Shown one piece after another: positions 10,576-19,358 of a DNA stretch of 64,000 nucleotides. The notes beneath the pieces were generated by a model that searched no databases, was not told the origin of the DNA, and saw nothing but the letters and a program-made list of their open reading frames with translations. Source of the stretch: Hydrogenophilus sp. (GTDB lineage: Bacteria; Pseudomonadota; Gammaproteobacteria; Burkholderiales; Thiobacillaceae). Location: NCBI GenBank assembly GCA_020725265.1, contig DYFK01000001.1, positions 104,969 to 168,968 of the forward strand, read 5' to 3'. Position numbers and translations under genes: made by a program. Numbering within the stretch: position 1 is the first letter of the stretch; every line of letters starts with the position of its first letter.

Positions 10576-11688
10576 TCAGTGGTAATCCATGGCCTTGTAG
10601 CCATGATTGCGGACCAGCTCATCGCGGCGCGCGGATTCGAGATCGGCGCGCGCCATTTCCGCGACCAGTTCGGCGAAACAGGTCTTCGGTGACCAGCCCA
10701 GCTTTTCACGCGCCTTGCTGGCATCGCCAAGCAGGGATTCCACCTCGGTGGGGCGGAAATAACGCGGATCGACCGCCACCACGGCCTGGCCAGGATCTCC
10801 TTGCGGACGATCGGTCCAATAGCCTTTCTCCTCGACACCACTTCCCCGCCAATGGATCGTCATGTCGAGTTCCTTCGCCGCGGCGTCGACGAAATCGCGC
10901 ACGCTGTACTGCGTCCCGGTGGCGATGACGAAGTCCTCCGGCCGCTCCTGCTGGAGCATCAGCCATTGCATTTCCACGTAGTCGCGGGCGTGTCCCCAAT
11001 CGCGTCGTGCATCCAGATTGCCGAGATAAAGGCAATCCTGCAGGCCGAGCTTGATGCGCGCCAGAGCCCGGGTGATCTTGCGGGTGACGAAGGTCTCGCC
11101 TCGTATCGGCGATTCGTGGTTGAACAGGATGCCGTTACAGGCATACAAACCGTAAGCCTCACGGTAGTTGACGGTAATCCAGTAGGCATACAGCTTGGCC
11201 ACCGCGTAGGGACTGCGCGGGTAGAACGGGGTGTTCTCGGTCTGTGGTGTCTCCCGAACCTTGCCGAACAGTTCGGAAGTGCTGGCCTGATAGAAGCGGG
11301 TTTTTTTCTCCAGGCCGAGGATGCGGATCGCCTCCAGCAAGCGCAGGGTTCCGATGGCGTCGGAGTTGGCGGTGTACTCAGGTTCCTCGAACGACACCGC
11401 GACATGCGACTGCGCGGCCAGGTTGTAGATCTCATCCGGCTGGACCTGCTGGATGATGCGGATCAGGCTGGAACTGTCGGTCAGATCGCCATGATGCAGA
11501 AAGAAGTGGCGATCGGCCTCGTGCGGATCCTGATAAAGATGATCGATTCGATCGGTGTTGAACAAGGAGGAGCGACGCTTGATGCCGTGAACCTCATACC
11601 CCTTGCCCAACAAGAACTCGGCAAGATAGGCCCCATCCTGTCCTGTCACTCCCGTAATCAGCGCGACTTTGACTTTATCCGTATTCAT
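10576..11688 (-). CDS. gmd: GDP-mannose 4,6-dehydratase
   Basis: [65 protein letters not shown]; diagnostic Gmd sequence. Confidence 0.97.
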   Translation of the reverse strand: MNTDKVKVALITGVTGQDGAYLAEFLLGKGYEVHGIKRRSSLFNTDRIDHLYQDPHEADRHFFLHHGDLTDSSSLIRIIQQVQPDEIYNLAAQSHVAVSFEEPEYTANSDAIGTLRLLEAIRILGLEKKTRFYQASTSELFGKVRETPQTENTPFYPRSPYAVAKLYAYWITVNYREAYGLYACNGILFNHESPIRGETFVTRKITRALARIKLGLQDCLYLGNLDARRDWGHARDYVEMQWLMLQQERPEDFVIATGTQYSVRDFVDAAAKELDMTIHWRGSGVEEKGYWTDRPQGDPGQAVVAVDPRYFRPTEVESLLGDASKAREKLGWSPKTCFAELVAEMARADLESARRDELVRNHGYKAMDYH

Positions 11689-11770
11689 TTTCCTGGCAGT
11701 GCAATATTAGAAGTATGAAGATGAGCGGGCGATCGAATCACGATAGCCTGAATCCATCGAAATTGTTTCA

Positions 11771-12559
11771 TTATCCAACTTTTCCATCCCCGTCCGCGAC
11801 CGTGTCGCGCGCCGGCGAGCCATAACGCGCCAGGCATTCATGCACCTCGCCCGCCGCCACGATGCGCCCCTCATCCAGGACCAGAGCCTTGTTGCAGAAC
11901 TGGGTCAGGATGTCGGAATTGTGCGAGGCGATGACCAGAATCGAGACCTGATCGATCAGGCGTGTGATCCGGACTTGCGCCTTCTTCAGAAAACTGGCGT
12001 CCCCGGCGCCGATCATTTCGTCCATCAGCAGGATTTCCGGCGTGATCGCGGTCGATACCGCGAACGCCAGGCGCAGCAGCATGCCCTGCGAATAGGCGCG
12101 GACCGGCAGGTGCAGATATTCACTGAGTTCGGTGAATTCCTCCACTTCCGGGATCAGCCGGATCGCTTCCGCCTTGGTCAGACCGAGCACGATGCCGCGC
12201 AGGATGATGTTGTCGTAGCCGCTGGCATCCATGTCCATGCCCAGCATGATGTCGGTCAGCGACGACACCCGGCCCTCGATCCGGATGTCGCCGGCGGTCG
12301 GCTCGTAGACGCCGGACAGCACCCGCAGCAACGTGGTCTTGCCGGCGCCGTTGCGACCGATCAGGCCGATGCGGTCGCCATCGCGCAAGGTCAGGTCGAT
12401 GCCGCGCAACGCATGCACGCGGAAGCCGGACAACCCGGATGCCTCGACCCGGCGCTGCTCCTGCTGGGCATAGCGGAACAGAATGTTGAGCAGGCCGCGC
12501 GAGCGGGACGTGAACACGGGAAAGTCGACGGTGACGTCGCGCAGTTCGATCTTCGCCAT
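11771..12559 (-). CDS. wzt: ABC transporter ATPase for polysaccharide export (Wzt/RfbE-type, no long C-terminal extension)
   Basis: Walker [17 protein letters not shown], signature [16 protein letters not shown], Walker [14 protein letters not shown]; start ATG at 12559 inside the longer ORF. Confidence 0.9.
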   Translation of the reverse strand: MAKIELRDVTVDFPVFTSRSRGLLNILFRYAQQEQRRVEASGLSGFRVHALRGIDLTLRDGDRIGLIGRNGAGKTTLLRVLSGVYEPTAGDIRIEGRVSSLTDIMLGMDMDASGYDNIILRGIVLGLTKAEAIRLIPEVEEFTELSEYLHLPVRAYSQGMLLRLAFAVSTAITPEILLMDEMIGAGDASFLKKAQVRITRLIDQVSILVIASHNSDILTQFCNKALVLDEGRIVAAGEVHECLARYGSPARDTVADGDGKVG

Positions 12560-12567
12560 GGCCGCGC

Positions 12568-13383
12568 CTACAACCAGTAGACGATGCGCCGGCGCACCGC
12601 CACGTAGAGAACGTAAAAGACCACGGCCAGTACCGCCTGGATGCCGAGCACCGTCAGCCAGGCCTGGGCCGAAGCCGCCTCGCCGAGCAACGGCGCCCGC
12701 AGGATCTCCAGATAGCTGGCCAGCGGATTGAGATGGACCAGCCATTGCGCCCGTTCGGTCAACTGTTCCGGGCGCCAGATCACCGGCGTCACGAAGAAGC
12801 TGATCTGCATGATGCTGGCGACGATCATCGGGATGTCGCGGTAACGGGTCGCCACCGCGCCCAGGATCGCGATGACGAAACTGGCCGCGAGCATGGTGAC
12901 GGCCAGACCGAGCAGGAACGCCAGCCAGTCGACCTGGGCGAAATGCCCCGACCACAGCAGCACCGCCAGGATCACCACCATGTTGTGGGCAAGCAGGATG
13001 CTGTTGCGCCAGACCACCCGGAAGACGAAGGCGATCTTGGGATAGGGCGTCTGCTTCAGGAAGGCGTCGGCGCTGGTATAGACCGTGCAACCCTCGTTGA
13101 TCAGGGTCGACAGGTACGTGAAGATGATGTGGCCGGCGCAGAAATAGGGCAGGTATTCCTCCACCGAAATCTTGAACAACTGCGCGCCGACCAGACCGAA
13201 GGCGACGATGAAGATGGCGGTGTTGAGCGTGATCCAGACCGGCCCGATGAACGAGCGCCGGTACTGTTTGAGAATGTCGTTCCAGCCCAGATAGGTCCAG
13301 AATCGCCAGTTCAGGACCGACTGGACGACATCGTCACGCAGACGGCGCGCCTGGCTGGTCTGGCTGGAAACCGATACCGGCAT
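12568..13383 (-). CDS. wzm: ABC-2 type polysaccharide export permease (Wzm-type)
   Basis: [39 protein letters not shown]; multi-TM; adjacent to the ATPase. Confidence 0.88.
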   Translation of the reverse strand: MPVSVSSQTSQARRLRDDVVQSVLNWRFWTYLGWNDILKQYRRSFIGPVWITLNTAIFIVAFGLVGAQLFKISVEEYLPYFCAGHIIFTYLSTLINEGCTVYTSADAFLKQTPYPKIAFVFRVVWRNSILLAHNMVVILAVLLWSGHFAQVDWLAFLLGLAVTMLAASFVIAILGAVATRYRDIPMIVASIMQISFFVTPVIWRPEQLTERAQWLVHLNPLASYLEILRAPLLGEAASAQAWLTVLGIQAVLAVVFYVLYVAVRRRIVYWL

Positions 13384-13460
13384 GAATGCTCCCTATTCCT
13401 TATCGATCCGGTTGCACGGCATGCTGGTGGCGCGCTTCTCCACACCACTCGCCACATCGC

Positions 13461-14279
13461 TCACAGCACATCCGCGAACCCCCGTCGTGTCTTCTGGAAC
13501 CAGGCGAAACCGAGCCAGGCGACCGCCAGACTGACCGCCAGGCCAAGCCCGAGCGCGCCCCAATCCGGCATTTGTCCCCAGATGGTGACCGCGCGCGCCT
13601 GTTCGATCAGGTGGGCGAGCGGATTCAGGTACATGATCGCGCGGTAGTCCTCGGGCAGCGCGGTGACCGGATAAAAGATCGGCGACAGGAACATCAGCAC
13701 CGTGGTCGCCACGCCGACGGTCTGACCGACATCGCGCAGATAGACGCCGAGCGAGGCGAACAGCCAGGCCAGGCCCAGGGTCAGGAACACCAGCGGCAGC
13801 AGCACGACGGGCAGGAACACCACGGTCCATTGCAGGTCGTGGTTGACCAGCGCGTAGAACCCCAACAGCACGGCCAGGCTGACGGCGGCATGGAACAGCG
13901 CGGCGGCGAACACCACCCAGGGCAGGATTTCCAGCGGAAACACCACCTTCTTGACGTAGTTGGGATTGGCCAGCACCAGGCCGGGCGCGCGGTTGATGCA
14001 TTCGGCGAACAGGTTGTAGACGATCATGCCGGCGAACAGGACGATGGCGAACTCGGTCTTGCTGTCCGACCCGGACTGCCAGCGCGCGTTGAAGACGACG
14101 CTGAAGACGAAGGTGTAGACGGTCAGCATCAGCACCGGGTGAAAGAACGACCAGACGATGCCGAGCACCGAACCGCGATAGCGGCCGACCACCTCGCGGC
14201 GCGCCATCTGCGCGATCAGATCGCGGTGGCGCCAGACGCTGGCGACCATGGCGCTCGGGGAAATTTCGAAACGTTGCAT
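13461..14279 (-). CDS. Second ABC-2 type polysaccharide export permease (Wzm/KpsM-like)
   Basis: IAQMARREVVGRYRGSVLGIVWSFFHPVLMLTVYTFVFSVVF; LSPIFYPVTALPEDYRAIMYLNPLAHLIEQAR; likely start ATG at 14279. Confidence 0.88.
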   Translation of the reverse strand: MQRFEISPSAMVASVWRHRDLIAQMARREVVGRYRGSVLGIVWSFFHPVLMLTVYTFVFSVVFNARWQSGSDSKTEFAIVLFAGMIVYNLFAECINRAPGLVLANPNYVKKVVFPLEILPWVVFAAALFHAAVSLAVLLGFYALVNHDLQWTVVFLPVVLLPLVFLTLGLAWLFASLGVYLRDVGQTVGVATTVLMFLSPIFYPVTALPEDYRAIMYLNPLAHLIEQARAVTIWGQMPDWGALGLGLAVSLAVAWLGFAWFQKTRRGFADVL

Positions 14280-14297
14280 GAGGGCCGAAAGGATAAG

Positions 14298-14327
14298 GCG
14301 GATGCCGGCGAAAACCGGCATCCGCCC
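14298..14327 (-). terminator. Perfect 12-bp inverted repeat, possible terminator/attenuator after the DUF6580-like gene
   Basis: ggcggatgccgg-cgaaaa-ccggcatccgcc. Lies between the membrane-protein stop (14347) and the permease start (14279) on the minus strand; only a weak T-tract (ccttatccttt) follows. Confidence 0.5.
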
Positions 14328-14346
14328 ATGACACGATCGCGCGCGT

Positions 14347-14934
14347 TCAGACGGTCGCGGCGGAGCGGCGATGCGCCAGCGCCGCCCGGACCAGCCCGAT
14401 CAGGGCCAGGTAGAGCCCGGCGCCGGCCAGATAGGACGGGTAATACCTGGCGACCGAGGCCAGATACGCGGTCGCCGTCATGTCGCCGAACATCCCGGAA
14501 AAGGCCCAGAAGGTCAGATTGGAAATCAGGAAGGCAAGGCTGACCGCCGTCAGCGCGACCACGCCTAGGATCGCGGCGGCGTGCGTCAGCGGCCGCGCCG
14601 GCTGCCGGGCCAGCCAGCGTCCGGCCAGCCAGAGCGTGGCATAGGTCGGCAGCAGCCCCCAGTAGGCCGGGGTCAGGCACCAGGCCGCCTCGGCGGCGGT
14701 TTTCGCCAGACTCACGTCGATGACCACCGCCAGGGCGATGCCGGCGGCGAACCAGACCCAGGTTCCCAGCCACAGCCCGCCCAGCAGGAACACGGCCAGC
14801 GAAGCGTCCGGCAGGGACACGTCGGAACCGAAATGGCCGACGCGGGTGACGGCCATCAACAGCAACAGCGCGGCGGCGGTGTACAGGCGGGTTCGGGCGG
14901 ACATGACGCACTCCAGGAAGGAAATCGGTGCCAA
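14347..14934 (-). CDS. Small multi-TM protein, DUF6580-like / ECF S-component-like putative transporter subunit
   Basis: RVGHFGSDVSLPDASLAVFLLGGLWLG... and about 5-6 hydrophobic segments; divergent from the cobalamin riboswitch/btuB. Confidence 0.65.
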   Translation of the reverse strand: MAPISFLECVMSARTRLYTAAALLLLMAVTRVGHFGSDVSLPDASLAVFLLGGLWLGTWVWFAAGIALAVVIDVSLAKTAAEAAWCLTPAYWGLLPTYATLWLAGRWLARQPARPLTHAAAILGVVALTAVSLAFLISNLTFWAFSGMFGDMTATAYLASVARYYPSYLAGAGLYLALIGLVRAALAHRRSAATV

Positions 14935-14975
14935 GGATAGCCCAGCCGGAGTCCCTCGCCTACAATCCCCGCCGC

Positions 14976-15165
14976 TACAGGTGCCCTGATCCGACGGTCA
15001 GGGTGAAACGGGAACGAGGTGCGGAGCGTGTCTCCCAGGCCTCGGCTGCCCCCGCAACGGTAAGCGCCCCGGAAATCTCCTTTCCGGCCGGACGCCCATC
15101 ACGCCACTGTCGTTTGACGGGAAGGCGGGCGTCCCGCGAGCGCGAGCCCGGAGACCGGCCTGCGG
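14976..15165 (+). promoter_or_regulatory. Cobalamin (B12/AdoCbl) riboswitch upstream of btuB
   Basis: Ordered conserved blocks: aggtgcc...gggtgaaacgggaa...ggtgcgg...ggctgcccccgcaacggtaagc...cac(tg)...gggaaggcgg...gagcccggagaccggcc. Confidence 0.95.
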
Positions 15166-15292
15166 CGTTGGTGCGCGGGTCGCGGAGGGCGGCCACCGAC
15201 GAACCCGGTCCCCGCGGCCTTCGGCCGCCGCCCCGTTCCCGACCCGCGCGTGTGCATTTCCGGCGGGGTCGCCGGGAACGAGAGGATCCTTC

Positions 15293-17131
15293 ATGCAACG
15301 CAAACCCCTGGCCGTCGCGACCGGCCTGCTGTTCGTCGCCATCGCCGCGCCCACGCGCGCCGATACCCTTCCCCTGCTCGATCAGATCGTGGTCACCGCC
15401 AGCCGGCTGCCGGAGCGGCGCGCCGAGGTCGCCGGCGACGTCTCGGTGCTCACCCGCGCCGACATCGAACGCGCCGGCCAGGCGACGCTGACCGAGCTGC
15501 TGGCCACCCTGCCCGGCGTCGAGATCACCCGCAACGGTGGCGCCGGCGCCGTCACCAGCGTGTTCCTGCGTGGCGCCAACCGCAATCACAGCCTGGTGCT
15601 GGTCGATGGCGTGCGCATGACTTCGGCCAGCCTGGGCAGCGCCCGGCTCGAACACCTGCCACTGGAACTGGTCGAGCGCATCGAGGTGGTGCGCGGCCCG
15701 ATGAGCACGCTGTACGGTTCCGAGGCGATCGGCGGCGTCATCCAGATCTTCACCCGGCGCGGAGGCGGCGCGCCGCGCGCGCATGTCCGCGCCGGCCTCG
15801 GCGGCCTGGGGCTGGCCACGCTCGACGCCGGCCTCACCGGCGGCGCCGACGGCCTGCGTTACGCGCTGTCGGTCGGTCACGCCGAGCAGGACGGCCAGTC
15901 CGCCAGCAACCCGGACGCCGGACCGTGGACCTACAACCCGGACAAGGACGGCTACCGCAACCGGCGCGCGGCGCTGTCGCTGGAATATGACCTGGACGCC
16001 CGCCATGTTCTGTCGCTGCGCGGCCTGGCCAGCGACGGCCTGAGCCAGTTCGACGACGGTCTCGGCTTTTCCGGCGAGACCGTCGACAGCCGCGCCCGCG
16101 CCCGCCTGGGCAACGCCGGCGTCGGCCTGACCAGCAGGCTGGGCGCTGACTGGACCAGCAGCCTGCGCGCCGATTACGCCTACGAGAACGTGCGCACGCA
16201 CGGCAACGGCTACGCCAGCCACATCACGCTCGACCAGTGGCAGCTCGGCTGGCAGCTCGACGGCCGTACCGCGCCGGGGGATTGGGTGTTGCTGCTGGAG
16301 CGGCTCGACCAGAAGGTCGGCGGCGACGTCGGCTACGCGCGCGACCGGCGCGAGCGCGACGCCATCCTGCTTGGCTGGCGCCGCGATTTCGGTCGCCACC
16401 GGCTGCACGCCAACGCCCGCCATGACGACGACAGCCAGTTCGGCGGCCACGCCACCGGCGGCTTCGGCTACGGCCTGCGCCTGACCCCGGCCTGGCGCGC
16501 CGAGCTGGCCTGGGGCAGCGCCTACCGGGCGCCCGCCTTCGACGATCTGTACTGGCCGGGCGGCGGCAATCCGGAGCTGCGGCCGGAAACCGCGCGCAAC
16601 CTGGAGGCCGCCGTCAAACACCAGGCCGGCGACCGGCTCGTCAGCGCGACCGTCTACCGCAATCGCGTCGAGGACCTGATCCAGTGGGCGCCCGGCCCCG
16701 GCGGAAACTGGCGGCCGGACAACATCGCCCACGCCGATCTGCGCGGCCTGACCCTGGCCTGGCGGGATCGCCTCGGCGACTTCGACGCGCGCGCCAGCGT
16801 CGATTTCCAGCGCGCCGAGGATGCCGACACCGGCCAGCATCTGCCCCTGCGCGCCCGCCGTCATGCCAGCCTGGGTCTGGACTGGCGGGCCGGCGCCTGG
16901 ACGCTGTCGGCCGATCTGGTCGCGCGCGACGCCCGTTACGCCGACGCCGGCAACAGCCAGCGCCTGCCCGGGCATGTCGTGATCGACCTGGGCGCGCGCT
17001 ACCGGATCGACCGCGACTGGTCGATCGATGCCCGTCTGGCCAACGCCCTCGACGTCGATTACCAGCTCGCGCGCGGTTACGACGCGCCCGGCCGCAACCT
17101 GTTCGTCGCCGTCGCCTACGCGCCGCGCTGA
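15293..17131 (+). CDS. btuB: TonB-dependent vitamin B12 outer-membrane receptor
   Basis: Signal peptide, TonB-box-like LDQIVVTASRLPERRAEVAGDVSVLTRADIE, plug motif IEVVRGPMSTLYGSEAIGGVIQIFTR, barrel to the C-term; directly downstream of the B12 riboswitch. Confidence 0.93.
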   Translation: MQRKPLAVATGLLFVAIAAPTRADTLPLLDQIVVTASRLPERRAEVAGDVSVLTRADIERAGQATLTELLATLPGVEITRNGGAGAVTSVFLRGANRNHSLVLVDGVRMTSASLGSARLEHLPLELVERIEVVRGPMSTLYGSEAIGGVIQIFTRRGGGAPRAHVRAGLGGLGLATLDAGLTGGADGLRYALSVGHAEQDGQSASNPDAGPWTYNPDKDGYRNRRAALSLEYDLDARHVLSLRGLASDGLSQFDDGLGFSGETVDSRARARLGNAGVGLTSRLGADWTSSLRADYAYENVRTHGNGYASHITLDQWQLGWQLDGRTAPGDWVLLLERLDQKVGGDVGYARDRRERDAILLGWRRDFGRHRLHANARHDDDSQFGGHATGGFGYGLRLTPAWRAELAWGSAYRAPAFDDLYWPGGGNPELRPETARNLEAAVKHQAGDRLVSATVYRNRVEDLIQWAPGPGGNWRPDNIAHADLRGLTLAWRDRLGDFDARASVDFQRAEDADTGQHLPLRARRHASLGLDWRAGAWTLSADLVARDARYADAGNSQRLPGHVVIDLGARYRIDRDWSIDARLANALDVDYQLARGYDAPGRNLFVAVAYAPR

Positions 17132-17496
17132 TCGTCGGCGGACGGCGGCTCGCCGTCGTCGCGGCCGGCCACGCCCGACTCGGCCAGCGCGATGCGCTGG
17201 TTGAGCCGGCGCAGGTCGCGTCTGAGCTGGGTCAGGGCGATGTCGGTGAACAGCGCGCGCAATACCAGCACGACGATGGCGACCAGGAACAGCAGCGCCG
17301 GCGAATAGGCGATGCCGACCGCCTGGCCGAGCAGATCGAGCAACCCCGGCCAGATGCCGAACACCAGCGACCCGACCGCGACCGCGATCCAGAACAGGCC
17401 CTGGCGCAGATGGATGTGATCGCGCCGCACCAGGGTGAGGATGACGATGGCGAGGCCGACGCCGAGCACGGCCGCGACCAGGTGATAGTCCTTCAT
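17116..17496 (-). CDS. DUF2304 family membrane protein
   Basis: MKDYHLVAAVLGVGLAIVILTLVRRDHIHLRQGLFWIAVAVGSLVFGIWPGLLDLLGQAVGI; start ATG at 17496 overlaps the stop of the upstream GT. Confidence 0.8.
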   Translation of the reverse strand: MKDYHLVAAVLGVGLAIVILTLVRRDHIHLRQGLFWIAVAVGSLVFGIWPGLLDLLGQAVGIAYSPALLFLVAIVVLVLRALFTDIALTQLRRDLRRLNQRIALAESGVAGRDDGEPPSADDQRGA

Positions 17497-19358
17497 CGGT
17501 TTGGAGCCTTCGAGTTCCAGCGAGCCAGGCAGAGCAAAGTGGTTTCCGCCATGTAGCGGGCCACGCTCCACCATGAATGAAAAATGCGCGAGGCGCCGTG
17601 CTGGCGCGGGTTCATGGTCACCGGCACCTCGGCCACGCGCAGACCGGCGCGACGCAGCAGCAGCAACACGCCGATGTCCTGATAGTCGAGCAACGTCGCC
17701 TCCTCGCGCGCCAGAAGATAACAGGCTTTGGCGTTGTAATAGCGGAAGCCGGAAGTCAGATCCTCGAAGGCGAAGCCGGTCAGCAGGCGGAAATAGCGCC
17801 AGGCCAGATGGCGCGCCCAGGTGCCGCGCCCCGGGCAGGCACCGATGACGACATCGGCGCCGGCCGCCGCCGCGCGCAACAGGCCGGGCAGCTCCGCCGG
17901 CTCGTGCTGGCCGTCGGCATCCAGGGTGATGACGCCGGCATAGCCGTGACGAACGGCATGGCGGATGCCGGTCTGCATGGCGCCCCAGGCGCCCTGGCGC
18001 AACGGCGGCCGCAACACCGTGGCGCCGGCCTCGGCGGCCAGGCGCGGCGTATCGTCGCGGCTGCCGTCGTCGACCACCACCACGTCGATGCCATCGAGCG
18101 CGCGCACCCGGGCAACCACGTCGGCGATGCTGGCGGCCTCGTCGAGCGCCGGAATCACCGCCAGCAGGCGGCCATGACCGACGCCCACCGCCAGCGGCCG
18201 ATCCGGCTCCGGATCGATGGCGGCGTACAGCCGGCGCAGTTCGCGCGCCGACGCGGCGATGTCGAACTCGGCCAGGAAGCGGGCGCGGCCGCGTTCGCCC
18301 AGGCGCGCGCGCGCGTCGGCGTCGCCGGCCAGCCGGGCGAGCGCGGCGGCCAGCGCCGGCGCGTCGTCGGGCGGCGCCAGCACGGCGTTGTCATCCTCGC
18401 GCGCGACCCAGGTGACGCCGCTGCCGGCCAGGCGGGTGGCGACGATCGGCTTGCCATAGCGCATGGCCTCCATGAGCACGATGCCGAACGCCTCGGTGCG
18501 CTCGCGCGAAGGCAGACAGAACACGTCGCAGGACGCCAGCAGGCGGTGGCAGACCGCGTCGTCGGCCTGGCCGAGCAGACGGATGCGCGCGGGCCGGCCA
18601 AGGCGGTCGAGCAGGCGCTCCAGACGCGGCCGCTCCTCGCCGTCGCCGACGATGTTCAACGCGACGTCGGGCAGGCGGGCGACCGCCTCGATCAAGGTAT
18701 CGAAGCCCTTGTAATAGGTCAGCCGGCCGATCGCCAGCACGCGCGCGCCGGCGCCCCAGTCGGCGGCGCCGGCCGGGGCGGCATCGGCGGCCACCTCGGG
18801 CAGGCGGGCGGGATCGACGCCAAGCGGAATCACCCGGCACTTGTGCCGCCAGGGCCGCAGCGGCCGGCTCGTCGCCAGGTACGGCCGCGAGGTGACGACG
18901 ATGGCCTCGGCCCGCTCCAGCACGGCGCGTTCGAACACCCGGTAGAACGGATAGGCCAGACGCATCGACCAGGGAAAACGACCAGTTTCGACATCGGCAT
19001 GCCAGTGCACGACCCAGGGCCGGCGTCGCGCTGCCGGCACCATCAACGCGGCGAACGCGCTCAAATTGGGCAGATGCAGATGCAGCACCTCGGCATCGTG
19101 GCGGCGCAACGCGCGCACCAGCCAGAACGGAAACGCCGGACTGATCGGCGCGAACAGCAGGTTGAACCAGACCGGACAGCGCATCAGCCAGTCGGGGGCG
19201 GCGGCTTGGCCCGCGCGTGAAGCGGCGCCGGGATCGGCGTGGCACAACACCGCCGGCGCGTCGCCGAGCGCGCGCTGGGCCTCGACCAGATCGCCCAGAT
19301 AGCGCTCGATGCCACCCGGCACCGGCGGATAGAACTTGCCGATGTGCAGGATGCGCAC
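17493..19358 (-). CDS. Fused glycosyltransferase: N-terminal GT4 + C-terminal GT2 (polyprenyl-phosphate glycosyltransferase / DPM1-like)
   Basis: GTG at 19358 gives VRILHIGKFYPPVPGGIERYLGDLVEAQ (GT4, PSRERTEAFGIVLMEAMRYGKPIVAT), continuing in frame to LLAVIPALDEAASIADVVARVRALDGIDVVVVDDGSRDDTPRLA...ITLDADGQHEPAELP (GT2 DPM-like). No stop between domains; the ORF-track N-terminus beyond 19358 is an antisense artefact. Confidence 0.8.
   Translation of the reverse strand: MRILHIGKFYPPVPGGIERYLGDLVEAQRALGDAPAVLCHADPGAASRAGQAAAPDWLMRCPVWFNLLFAPISPAFPFWLVRALRRHDAEVLHLHLPNLSAFAALMVPAARRRPWVVHWHADVETGRFPWSMRLAYPFYRVFERAVLERAEAIVVTSRPYLATSRPLRPWRHKCRVIPLGVDPARLPEVAADAAPAGAADWGAGARVLAIGRLTYYKGFDTLIEAVARLPDVALNIVGDGEERPRLERLLDRLGRPARIRLLGQADDAVCHRLLASCDVFCLPSRERTEAFGIVLMEAMRYGKPIVATRLAGSGVTWVAREDDNAVLAPPDDAPALAAALARLAGDADARARLGERGRARFLAEFDIAASARELRRLYAAIDPEPDRPLAVGVGHGRLLAVIPALDEAASIADVVARVRALDGIDVVVVDDGSRDDTPRLAAEAGATVLRPPLRQGAWGAMQTGIRHAVRHGYAGVITLDADGQHEPAELPGLLRAAAAGADVVIGACPGRGTWARHLAWRYFRLLTGFAFEDLTSGFRYYNAKACYLLAREEATLLDYQDIGVLLLLRRAGLRVAEVPVTMNPRQHGASRIFHSWWSVARYMAETTLLCLARWNSKAPNR

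Noticed and set aside
14975-16975. 666-aa minus-strand ORF opposite btuB and the riboswitch
   Set aside because: Shadow of the btuB frame; Gln/Ala/Gly-rich without motifs, and it crosses a well-defined riboswitch.
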